From contig CAMPET010000122.1 of assembly GCA_946803715.1 (NCBI GenBank), positions 116,533 through 137,618 on the forward strand: 21,086 bases of DNA. The letters are read 5' to 3'. Origin of the DNA: Beroe ovata (taxonomy: Eukaryota; Ctenophora; Nuda; Beroida; Beroidae). Numbering within the stretch: the stretch's first letter is position 1; every line of letters begins with the position of its first letter. Position numbers and translations under genes: made by a program. This document shows, piece after piece, positions 7,331 to 17,600 of this stretch. The notes below the pieces were generated by a model. It was not told the origin of the DNA and made no database searches. It saw nothing but the letters and a program-made list of their open reading frames with translations.

Positions 7331-10300
7331 ATGGAGGCTGAACGAGAGCGGCTACTGAGCCGCCTGAAGAAGGAGATAAAGCTGTTGATGGAGGAGAGTG
7401 TCACGAAGAAGTTCATACACGAGGATAGCTCCACCATAGCTTCCCTGTGTATAGTGCTCGAGTCCTGCCTTGTTCACGGGTATGTTCAATGTCTCAATAT
7501 GTGTAACACTAACAACATCGCACAAGTTAGGTATCAATTTCACCTCAATTCATGATCTCACAATCCTAAGTTCGTTACCATGTCCTCAGATACAAGAAAC
7601 CGGGTGTCTCCCTCTCCAGCCTACCCCTCTCCATGACCATCCTCACTAACCTAGCCAAGCACGATCCCCTAGCTAGTGACACTCTGAAACGAGCTGGGTC
7701 CTCCTTTGGGTTCCGCAAAGCAAACAGCTCGGACAACCTCAACTCGTGCAAGAGCAAGAGTTTGGTGGGTCATACTCCCCGGTATAACTGGATCAGGATA
7801 GCCCTCATAGAGAAGACGATAGTGAATCTGGTGACGTCACTCAGTGTCAACTGTGAGAAGATTTATCACGAGGAATCGCTCATACGGAACCCTGTCACCG
7901 GCGAACTGTTCAAGAACCTGCTGAGTGGACTTATTGCACTCGACTACACGAAGACCAAGACTCCTGATCACTTCTGGAGTGACCCGCCCGCCCAGGAGCT
8001 TATTGACCGCCGAGCGGCGAAAGGAGATCAACCGAAACACCTCCGTCACTCCAGTTCTTCGTTCACGGTGTGCACGCCGAGCGCGCTCCACTACGTCACC
8101 GATAACGATCCGTCGTCGTGTCACGCGCGGAGTCTCGTTGCGTCACTCTACCAGAACTCGAGTAGTGCCCTGCTCTTTGGGAAGAACAATGTGACGGTCC
8201 AGAAGCCGGAGGGGGACTACCAGACTGGGTACTTGGCTCTTCATCAATCGGGCAAAAACTTCTTCATGAAGTGGATGAGCAACAGGTACTTCCCCCCGTT
8301 TCCAACTCCCCTTTCAAACTTTCACGCACACGCTCAAAAACTACACCATTTTCATTGACGTTTCCATTTATGTATCTCGCAGCTTATTCCGATAATCAAT
8401 AAATGTGACACTGTTCACAGGGTCACGTACAAAATTTGTTCTCTTTATGTAGGACCTTGGCGAATCAAATACTCAATACTCATTTGAAAGTTACAAGTAA
8501 ATGATGATCATTATACCATATCGGGTGAAAATAGAATATTTCTTGTGGTCGATTACTCTAATAATAATATATCGAACCGCTCCAATATCATTATTGGAGT
8601 TGCACCACTGATGGACCCTTCACTCCAATATCAGATTATAGCCAAGACTCAGCCTTGTACGGCCCAAGCCATCTATAAATGATGAGAATGCACATAAATA
8701 TGTTGCATAATGAAAATGTGGAAACATATGTAATTCTTAAATTTCATGTCTCTTACCTTTGCTAACCCAGCTTCAATATGGGATAATGGCCGTCGTTTAT
8801 TAAACAAGGAATCGATAATCATGTCTGGTTCTCGGATTTATTGTCGCCAACATGTGACCAAGCTATGGCATTGTCGCGCATGGGGATTGGGTCTATAATA
8901 GGTGTAAATCTTGCTCATCTCTTATCTTCCCTCCCCAATCCTTCATCTCCCCTCCCCTCCCTTCCCTCCCTCTCAGTCTCTCTCTCTCTCTCCCAGATCA
9001 CCGATCACCCCTAACCGTGACCCCCTCTCTCCCAGGTTTGTTGACCATCACGCCGACCCGACCTTCTACTGGGACTACTCCTGGGTCGTGTATCTGGACG
9101 ATGTGGCCTACATCCACGCCCACCCCTATGAGAAGGAAGGGAGTGTAGTTTTCATCGGACATGACGGTGTCCAGCGTCCTCCTGTCCTTTTTCCGTCCCA
9201 GACTGCCCTGGTGGACTTCCTAACCTGCCTTGAAACTGGACTTCTCTCGGAGTCGTTCAGCATGGAGCCGCGCGTCAGCATGTACTTGACGAGTCTGGGA
9301 ACGTTCCCGCCAAAAACGGATAAGAAAAAGTCCGCGAAACAAGCGAGTTTCTTCGTATTCCAGATAATCACGTACAACCCGGAACAGGAGGACATACGTG
9401 AGGGGAAGAGGAAGAGAGATTCACTTGGCAGCTCGCAGAGTCTGAACAGTGACGTGTTGAAGAGCAACGTGAAGAAGACCAAGGAGGGCGAAGAGGAAAG
9501 CATGTCGGTGAACAGTGCTGAAACTGAGGAGTTCCACCTTCCTACCAGGATCGGAGAGGTGTGCCAAACCATGCGATACCAGATCCTGTCCCGGGCTTTT
9601 TACGGGTGGCTCGCCTACTGCCGCCACCTGGGTGAAGTAAGGAAACACCTGTCGAACATGGTGTACACTGCTCGTCCTGTGTCATTCCCCAACTTGGAAA
9701 GTGGCGTGACCCCCGAGTTGTGGGCATCCCTACACGATTGTGACGTCATCAACGAGAGGGAACAGATCATGTACTACACTTACTACGGGGGAATCGATTC
9801 GTCCATTCGACCCGAGGTTTGGATGTACATCCTGGGACATTACAAATTTGGAGATACGGCCATCATGCGTCGTCAGAAGGACGAGGACGATTTGGCACAT
9901 TTTCAGAAAACAGTGGCTACCTGGGAAAAAGTAGAGCAGCACATACTCTCGCACGATAAAAGCAAATTCACACCTGTAATTGACGATTCGCAGGAGTTGT
10001 CGAGTTCGTGCGGAGCGGACAGACTTGAAGATGACGAGGAGGGAGAGAGGGTGAGTGAGGAGGGAGAGAGGGTGAGTGAGGAGGGAGAGAGGGTGAGTGA
10101 GAAGGTGAGTGAGGAGAGTTGTGTGAATGGTGAGAATGCCGTGACTCTCCGAGATGTAGAGGATGCCGGTGTCATCAGAGACGAAGAGGAAGATGACGAT
10201 GACTTGAGGAGTGCCCGGAGTGGTGTCACGTCCCCCGCCAGTGACACCTACCTCACCCCCGTGCAGGACGTGGAGGAGGAAGAAGGAGAGGGGTATACAA

Positions 10301-11037
10301 ATGGGGTGACACAACCCCCCACCCCCTCAACCCCCGAAATTGTGGTGATTGACGGGGTGGAATACCCAGACGAGGTAATCTGTACGATAGATCTCAACTT
10401 CCACCGCATCGACAAAGACGTGCAGCGATGCGATCGGAACTACCCCTACTTCACTAACGCTAACCTGGCTAAGTTACGGCGTATCATGTGCACGTACGTG
10501 TGGGAAAACCTCGAGATAGGGTATCTGCAGGGCATGTGCGACATTCTGGCGCCACTCCTTGTTATCCTGGACAACGAGGCACTTGCTTACTCCTGTTTCA
10601 AGAACCTCATGGTCCGCATGAACATGAACTTCCCACATGGTGGACAAATGGACAACCATTTCGCAAACATGAGGTCACTGATCCAGATTCTGGACAGCGA
10701 GTTGTTTGAGCACATGCACCAGAACGGCGACTACTCCCACTTCTACTTCTCCTACCGGTGGTTCCTGCTCGACTTCAAGCGAGAGTTGGAGTATGAAGAT
10801 GTGTTCAGGGTATGGGAGGGTATCTGGGCAGCGTACCACTGCACTTCCAACCACTTCACACACTTCATTGCATTGGCACTTGTCGAGCATTATCGGGATA
10901 TAATCCTTGATAACAACATGGACTTCACCGATATCATCAAGTTCTTTAACGAGATGGCAGAGCGACACGATGGTAGAAAGATCCTGAAGAGAGCAAGACA
11001 GTTGGTACACAGGTTACAAACTCTGATAGACAGCTGA
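7331..11037 (+). CDS. SGSM: Small G protein signaling modulator (SGSM1/SGSM2-like), RUN + TBC Rab GAP
   Basis: Exons 7331-7479, 7590-8285 and 9036-11037, with GT-AG junctions all in phase, give 948 residues (human SGSM1/2 are somewhat longer). The N-terminus MEAERERLLSRLKKEIK, then TKKFIHEDSS, matches the start of human SGSM proteins, so ATG 7331 is chosen. An upstream exon joined at the CAG before 7315 remains possible. Residues about 20-170 form the RUN domain. About 290-350 (FYWDYSWVV, DGVQRPP) form the SGSM mid-domain. About 461-480 hold SRAFYGWLAYCRHL. The TBC domain has its arginine finger in I740-D743-R746 (IDKDVQR) and its glutamine finger at Y778-L-Q780. SGSM proteins act on or bind Rab and Rap GTPases in vesicle traffic. 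An acidic low-complexity linker (about 610-720) includes a minisatellite. The last exon is 2 kb and uninterrupted. AATAAA lies at 11096. Confidence 0.95.
8580..8599. repeat. Hairpin in SGSM intron 2
   Basis: CTCCAATA/TATTGGAG arms of 8 bases with a TCAT loop, inside intron 2 (8286-9035). The rest of that intron shows only a long pyrimidine tract (about 8925-9035) before the CAG acceptor. Confidence 0.6.
10039..10115 (+). repeat. In-frame 21-bp minisatellite in SGSM (Glu-Gly-Glu-Arg-Val-Ser-Glu)
   Basis: Three tandem units of about 21 bases plus a partial fourth encode an acidic VSEEGER repeat in the linker before the TBC domain. Each unit contains GGTGAGT, a near-perfect 5' splice-site consensus, on the coding strand. 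The exon nevertheless has to be read through for the TBC frame to remain intact. Confidence 0.85.
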
Positions 11038-11095
11038 CTATCTGGTAGACATGTCGCCTGATCATTGTGCGTGGTGATAGAAGATTCATCGTGTC

Positions 11096-11101
11096 AATAA
11101 A
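11096..11101 (+). terminator. Polyadenylation signal of SGSM
   Basis: AATAAA 59 bases after the SGSM stop codon. Further AATAAA hexamers occur at 11882 and 11918 and could serve a longer 3' UTR. Confidence 0.55.
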
Positions 11102-12472
11102 CTGTCATGATAATGATTGAGAGACGTTTAGATGAGCCCGAAACGTATATATGTAAATAGATAACGTGCGGAGTGATGGCAGTCAGGCAGTGGAGCAATG
11201 TTATATCTTGATGAAAATCCCATTGATGTTATGTGTGTTTCTCATCAGACATTTTGTGATCGTTAATTAAATTCGACGAATGACGCCTTATTTTGGATGA
11301 ATAATTTATCATTTGCTTTGAATTTCACGATGATAGATATTATTTTATTTGAAGTAAGTTTGAGATGAACGATTACTTTATTGCTTGAAATTCGAATATG
11401 AATTTAGTTCCAATACTTCTGTGTTGATGAGAATTTTATGCTGGCCATGTTTATTTTGATGTCTTGAATTTTAGGCGCTATTTTTGAATTTTGACAAGGA
11501 TTCTTCAAGTATCACAGTAAAAATCGATTATAATTCATTAAGCGTTCTTGAATTTAATGTGTTTGAATAATTTTATCCATGCCGGTCATGCATAAGTGTT
11601 ATCTGTTTTAAAGTTTGTTGAATTTAATTCGTGGCGCAGGTCGTTCACGAAAAGTTGCATTACTGTCATAGTTGCAATACTGTCAAAGTTGCATTACTGT
11701 CAAAGTTGCACTACTGTCAATAGTTTGACTTTATTCCGAAGCTACGAGGCGTCGGATGTTATGTTATTTTATCTGAAGTTTTTGAGATTGAATTGAAATC
11801 ATTTCCCAAACAATTATTGATGATTTGAATTCATTTGTTTTACTGATGATCTGTCGTGTTGAGAGCCAGAGTCCTTTCCGAAATAAACTTGAGTCTAAAC
11901 ATGTTATTCAACCTTCAAATAAATGAACGAACCCGGACTTAAGTTGGTTGTTGGGAAGGACGCTATCGCTGTACACTGTATATGCTCGATATTTTGACCC
12001 TACTCGTGAATTAATATAGCAGAGCGACACGCGCGCGTCATATACCCGCGTGCGCGTACAAGGAAGTCAAATTTTAGCAGTTCGGCGTGCGCGCGTTCCA
12101 TTTATGCCAAGAATTTGCCCCATTTTGGGACCGATAACCATCATATCCATGCAATATACAAATCGAAACGACGAATGACGATTATGTTGGTTTTGAAGTG
12201 GTGACAAAATGTAACAATATAAACAAATTAACACATAAAAACGCAATCAATCAAGACACTCGTTTATGGGTATCCAGTCATAGCCCCATTCCCGCTACAT
12301 TATAAAAACAGTACTACTAATTCGCGCGAGTTTTCCACCGAACATAAAATCAGCATTAATTGTACCAGCTTCCGATACCAATTTGAAAGCTCGATAATAT
12401 AGTATTGATAAAACGATAAGAGTGTCTGTTATAGCATTGCTCAGTGTAACGTTCGCAAAATGTTAATTTCAT
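11102..12472. other. Convergent intergenic region between SGSM and ARPC3
   Basis: AT-rich 3' flanking DNA of two converging genes. It contains a short 17-base tandem repeat (11653-11720), two more AATAAA sites and a CpG-rich patch with CGCGCG steps (12028-12090). I find no gene and no clear polyadenylation hexamer for ARPC3 on the minus strand here. Confidence 0.6.
11653..11720. repeat. 17-bp tandem repeat, 4 units
   Basis: Four units of AGTTGCATTACTGTCAA with one or two changes each, in the SGSM 3' flank. Confidence 0.9.
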
Positions 12473-13695
12473 CTAAAATTGTCGTCCAAGGGGTGTCAGT
12501 GTTTTGTCCATGAACTTTCGTCTAGCAAAACATGTCCACCACTTGCTCGGTCTATCTTCATCACCAAACACCTGAACAATGATGCTGTTAGAAACTGTAA
12601 ACTTCCTGTTAAAGATCAATACCTACATCAACTATGATCTGTTAGAAGTATGTCTATATTTTGTGACCAATACCTTCTCTACGATTCTCAGACCCATTTC
12701 CTGCCTGCACTGAGTCAGGTACTGTCTCATCTTCTCTGCAGCGGGTAAATTAAATAGCGGTAGCAGGGTTTACAATGTCCATTTTCCAAATAGCAGTGTG
12801 TGTACATTTTACAGTGTACAATGTATATTGTGTACAATGTTTAGCGTACAATAACCAAAACACGTTATACAATGTACAATGTACAATGAACATTGGTATA
12901 ACATGTAGGTACATACCAACGTCTCCCCCGACAGGCTTGTTGTACACAGCATTGAGTGGGAACCCTGGGTCTCCAGGCAGATCAAACTTTGATATGGCCA
13001 AACTGTGCATTTCTTTGAATGCTTCCTTCTTGTTTGGACTACGTTGCAGCTTAACGATACAGTCGGTCGCGTATAGGGTCAGGTAAATGAGTAGCCTGTC
13101 GACTGTGTTCTGAAATTGAGTGTATAAGAGTAGTAAATGATCGTACTGGGCAGATAAGGTAACGGGAAGACAGTATCGAGAAACCCCTGTATTATCCTAC
13201 TGTGACGCAACTATGTACAATATTCCTATACACAATACTGTACTCAATGTACAGTTTCTCAGATTAATAGCTACCTTGACTTCGTAGTTCTTGAAGAACA
13301 CGTTAGCCTTGAAATACAGCAGCGTTTCGTCTATAATATCTTCATCATCATCTGAAGTAGTTTAACCTCTTAGTCAAGTGATCACTTACCACAAGCCAAG
13401 TGATCACTTAACGAGGATGAATATTTGTCTTGGTGTTAGCGAGTAACACCGCATGTACACAATGTTACCTGTTCTTGGGGCAGGTCCCTTTACATTAGTA
13501 CGCAGTGGTAACATGGCAATGTTACCAAGAGCAGGCACATTGTCACTGTTGAATTTCGAGTGGTAAGCCTGTGGGAGAGAAATTGGTCTCATGTTTTTAT
13601 CTGAGAAAGTAATCACTTGATAATAATGCCAAGACGCAACGAAACCCATATTTGTAACGGGGATGGTTGTAAACGTTAAACATACTCACAGGCAT
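12473..13695 (-). CDS. ARPC3: Actin-related protein 2/3 complex subunit 3 (ARPC3, p21-Arc)
   Basis: Six exons on the minus strand: 13690-13695, 13469-13568, 13275-13351, 12917-13109, 12674-12735 and 12473-12571. All introns are GT-AG and in phase, giving 537 coding bases, 178 residues plus stop. Human ARPC3 is also 178 residues. Conserved blocks are AYHSKF, NIAMLPLRTNVKGPAPR, YFKANVFFKNYEVK, LIYLTLYATDCI, DLPGDPGFPLNAVYNKP, MRQYLTQCRQEMGLRIVEK and PSKWWTCFARRKFM. The subunit is a structural part of the seven-member Arp2/3 complex, which nucleates branched actin filaments in the cytoplasm. The first coding exon supplies only Met-Pro (ATGCCT, followed by donor GTGAGT), as inferred from the phase-0 join to AYHS. 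An untranslated leader upstream is not resolved. Confidence 0.96.
12800..12895. repeat. TGTACAATG-rich tract in ARPC3 intron 4
   Basis: Several copies of TGTACAATGT and its inversions. The same word appears in other introns here (13213, 15018, 15344, 17820). Simple-sequence or degenerate-element origin is likely. Confidence 0.6.
13374..13410. repeat. Two copies of the palindrome AAGTGATCACTT
   Basis: Two identical 13-base words, CAAGTGATCACTT, each containing a perfect 12-base palindrome, are separated by 11 bases in ARPC3 intron 2. Function unknown. Confidence 0.8.
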
Positions 13696-14065
13696 AATAC
13701 AGTCTCAGAACTACTTGCTATCGGCTATGAAAAGGATTGTATTGAGTCATGATTGGTTACTAATTTGAGTACAAGAGACAAGAGTACTTAGGGTAATTGA
13801 GACGAGATTGATATGAAACAAATGACAATACGGTCAACTGTAAAATAATTTAAACAATCTATACTGGATACAATAACACTTTATACATGATATTTACAGT
13901 TTCAATGATGATAAATTTTATATACACTATAAATAAATTGGTACCTAGTTGTAAATCTATGTCAGGAATCCTGTCAATCGAATTGAAATTCAAGGGACCA
14001 CGCCATCACAAGTTACATCCATTTCCAAAATATCACGTGACTATTCATCACCCCCATCAGGAATC
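13696..14065. other. Intergenic region upstream of ARPC3
   Basis: AT-rich, about 370 bases between the ARPC3 start and the 3' end of the next minus-strand ORF. It should contain the ARPC3 promoter and leader. I see no TATA box or other element strong enough to call. Confidence 0.4.
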
Positions 14066-14470
14066 TCACCAATGAGAACAATCACAGACCGCCTTAATAA
14101 ACCTGAAGAAGACTGCAGTAGTCTCCTCCGTAACCAGTACCATGTGTTCCGTCAGTCCCTCAACTTGTTCTCTTGCAATCTCCATTCTCTCCCTCTCTAC
14201 ATTATCGGGGTTAAATCGGCTGATAACAGAGTGGATACTGTTAACATTCTCCTGACAACAGAACAGGATCTTCTTAGTATCCTCCCAGTCTGGTCTGTAC
14301 CTATCGGAGCACAGCACGTTGACAGCTATAAACACCCTCTTTACATCCTCTGGAGGGCGGGAAAAACTCCGCACCAAGTTGAGAGCGCTCCGCTTGAGGG
14401 CAAGACACTCGTGCCGGGCTAGTTCGATAGTGGCTACTTCCTCTGGGGTACAGCTAAACCGATCCTTCAT
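14066..14470 (-). CDS. Small single-exon protein resembling the dynein heavy chain stalk/MTBD
   Basis: 134 residues, ATG at 14470 and TGA at 14066-14068, helix-rich and without membrane segments. Residues about 25-70 carry LKRSALNLVRSFSRPPEDVK, then an AVNVL hydrophobic patch, PDWEDTKKIL and later FNPDNV. In dynein heavy chains, the region where coiled coil 1 enters the microtubule-binding domain shows the same order: V-R-S-x3-P-P-x2-V-K, a hydrophobic helix, D-W-x4-K/R-x-I/L, then F-D/S-x-D/E-x-I/V. No AAA+ or linker sequence adjoins it, and flanking genes (ARPC3, ASNSD1) are close on both sides. An 11-codon upstream ORF begins at ATG 14503 and its TGA overlaps the start ATG. A TACTAA box and CTATCTCACTAG (acceptor-like) precede 14506, so a spliced 5' extension is possible. 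Homology is my inference. It could be an unrelated helical protein. Confidence 0.5.
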   Translation of the reverse strand: MKDRFSCTPEEVATIELARHECLALKRSALNLVRSFSRPPEDVKRVFIAVNVLCSDRYRPDWEDTKKILFCCQENVNSIHSVISRFNPDNVERERMEIAREQVEGLTEHMVLVTEETTAVFFRFIKAVCDCSHW

Positions 14471-14503
14471 TGAGTTGTCATGGTCAGGGCGAGGGAGTCC
14501 ATC
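14471..14503 (-). other. Short upstream ORF overlapping the start of the dynein-stalk-like ORF
   Basis: ATG at 14501-14503 opens 11 codons (MDSLALTMTTQ). Its TGA shares ATGA with the start codon of the main ORF at 14470. This arrangement permits termination-reinitiation, or it may be chance. If the acceptor-like TAG before 14506 is used, this stretch would be coding in another frame. Confidence 0.3.
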
Positions 14504-14664
14504 GTGCTAGTGAGATAGATCTTTTAGTATGATACACTATACAGGGTTCAGAATAATTTCATAGTGTACAGTGGAGTAAGATGCGCGAATTTTGGTTTGC
14601 AAGCATTTCCTCAAATTCTAGAAAAGTAAATTCCGACACCAGATAAAAATAACGTGACAAAAGC

Positions 14665-17600
14665 TCAAATATTTTGTTTTCTTGTCAATCTTTCGCACAC
14701 ATCATTCCCCTTTTCCTTCTTCCCCTCCAGCTTTGCAATCCTACTCCCGAACTGGATGGCTTTCTTCGGTAGGATGCTGCAACTCTTCAGACCGAGGGAG
14801 TCAGCAACTCGTCTCAGAATGATCTTCTCACCCTCGCCTCGTGGTCGAGTGAAGTCAACCTGAAGTAATTATGTGACATATCACACGCCAAGTCGTGACT
14901 TGTGTGAGTACACACATTTGTGAGAGTAAACAGTAAACACATTTTCGCAATCAATCGTCAATTCGAGACAGATAGACTAAATGAACAACTACACGTGTAA
15001 TGGTAAACTACACGTGTAATGTACAATGTTCATTGTACATTCCCTCTTGCAGAGGGACGGTCCCTCAGGGACCATGTGACATTCGATTTTACGACGCTAT
15101 TTTCAAGGGGGTGCAGAATCCACTTTATAAAGCACAGAATTGTCGAGTAATACTGATCCTACCTTATACTGTAACGGGAGTGAGTTGGTGAAAGAGACGA
15201 AATCCTCGTCAAGGTATGGCGCCACACAGTCTCGCCTGTGGTCGCCAATAACTCTGTTGTCACGACCCAGATTACGTTCTGATATCCTGTATTATAGTGA
15301 GACAATGATACTGGGACATTGTAAAACTGGGCTCCAAACTATCATTGAATTGTACAATGGACAATTATTATGGCTCTCCTGTCCCTACTCACACTGTACA
15401 CAGAATACAGATGTTTGCATCTCAACCGATACATTGTACGTCATGCAAAATTTCTTTTCTCACCAATAATTTTAATATTGTAAACTTATTGCACAGTTAT
15501 TAGATAGCTCTGATAGAAATAAAACTATTTTTATTTGAGTTTGTTAACTTTGGCTTAGATCACATTATCAAAAACAAAGAAAGTCCTGAGTAAAGATGAT
15601 GACATAATGGAAGTAATAAGGACAATAACACGGAGTATAGTATCTGTTGAGACCTGATTCATCATGCAATACGGGGTTTCATGAAAGGGTTCTTTCAAAG
15701 TCAGACGGTCTAACTTCGATTTCCAGCAAAAACCTACAAGAGGTACGAGAGGTAGGTACAGGTTGCAAGAAGTATCACGATTTAGCATTGAGTCACTGTT
15801 TTTTCTTGAGACGTATCCTCTTTTTGCACAATACCCATTTTCACTAAAACATTTTTCAAACTGTCCGCCTTAATGAGTTCAGTGTAGATTGCGGAACCAG
15901 TGAAGACAAGGCCTGCAGCAATCCAGTGCTGTAGAGTGAAGGGGTTCCCAAACAGATAGATGGATAGGATGAGACTAATGAACTTCCTGATTGTGGTAAC
16001 CAGGGTAACAGCCAATGAACTCCATTCAGAGAGTAGGTAGTAGATACTCTGCATGCAGACATTCAGTATCGCCACATACGCCACACAGTGAATCCATGAG
16101 ATTGGTAAACCAAGCACTGCCGGGGACTCCGAGAAATCGACCACTGACTTCACTATGTTCTGGTAGCTTAACAAGAATCCGAATATACCCAGGAAGTGGC
16201 TATAGAAGAGAGCCTCCTTGGGATGTTTACCGAAGTTGGCGAAAAGCTTCTCCTGGAAGACACCAGTGGTGGCAGAACCGAACAACCCAAACAGAAGTAG
16301 CAACATTCCGAATGCCCACCTCCCCAGATCCCCATCTGTATCCTGATCCTGTGTCTTGAGGCTTGCAGTAGCAGCTGTAGAGAGCAACACACCTGCTGTA
16401 ACCATAGCAACACTCACGTACTTGGAGGCGGGGTAGTGGCGTCCGAACGCGATGAGCGATACGAGCATGTTAGCCACGAGGGAGCCAGATCTGATCACCA
16501 CGAGTGTGGGCATGTCAACGTCGTAGCTGAGCGCGAGGTTGTTACACACGTTGGAGAAGAAGAAGAGTATCGTGACCTTGACATAGTTAACGACCGGAAT
16601 CTGTGGGGCCATGAGGAACCGCGGATTGAAGAATACTCCCTGACACACGATACAGAGAAAACCTGGGGTAGAAAAATGGGTGTGAGAGTGACGTCGTCAA
16701 AGACTCAGAGATGACGTCACACTTGTCAAAAATACTAACTTGCGAATGTGAGGAATACAGTGCAATCTGAGTGATCTTTGACCAGTCTCTCGAGGAGTAT
16801 GACACTTCCACAGCAACTCAGCATGGTGGTCATCATGATGAGCACTGGCTTCACTTGTATCTTATCCATGTCAGGTACCGGTGCCGAGTACGCCTACCAA
16901 CTCGTCCTAAAAACTCGTCCTAAATACGAGGGATCCGAACGATTCAAAGGACGTCAAATTCAGAAACAACAAAATTGGGATGTCATAATGCGGAAAGAAA
17001 TGAAATACGCACTACAAAGAGAATTATTACAGGTAAGCGAGTACAATGGGGAACCCCTTTCCATAGAATGTTTGGATAGCGATACTCGATAGACAACTCT
17101 ATGCAATTATGATAGCATTACTCATTACTGATTTTGTTTACATACGTTTGTGTCATGATTCGTACAGCTATGGAAGCATGGTTAACCCAATCAGCAGGCA
17201 GGGCCTGCCTGGCAGGCGGAAGCTATAACCACACCATATCATTATGCACACCTAGCCCCTAGGAAGTGACTGATTACTGATGCCTGACTGATTGATCAAT
17301 CAGTATTCACTGATGGAACAACACCGACTCTAAGACTATCGTAGGCTATCACATTTATCCATCTGTACGCAAAAATAACTAGGAGTTGTTATATAACAGC
17401 TACTTTCCAGGCTAAAGTGAAAAAAAGAGACAAATTATCGGAATACTGCATCATTCATCACACAAACACAATCATATCTGAACACCTCAACAAGGAATCG
17501 AAAACATGCTTGATGAAGACGTCTTGCAAAAGAGCGAGAATACACGATCTTGCTTGTCAATCTCGGTACAGTCTACAGAGCTTATTGCCAATGATTGAAT

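Larger units (their letters stand above)
4229..7402. repeat. Second copy of the duplicated segment (leads into intact SGSM)
   Basis: Homologous to 1153-1601 and 1856-4227. The stretch 5103-6177 appears identical to 1856-2930. Beyond that point substitutions and indels appear. This copy continues without a gap into the full SGSM gene. Apart from repeats listed separately, 5103-7314 shows no gene. Confidence 0.88.

Noticed and set aside
14072-14422. Plus-strand 116-residue frame opposite the dynein-stalk-like ORF
   Set aside because: It is antisense to a frame with clear helical periodicity and a recognisable motif order. It shows no motif itself and has no supporting splice sites.
16015-16359. 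Plus-strand frames over SLC35B4 exon 2 and minus-strand frames over the SGSM exon 3
   Set aside because: Shadows of conserved coding sequence in other frames.
16646-16648. Start of SLC35B4 at the GTG near 16648
   Set aside because: The frame is open upstream only because a real exon boundary lies at 16662. Exon 1 (16740-16869) restores the conserved N-terminal helix in phase.
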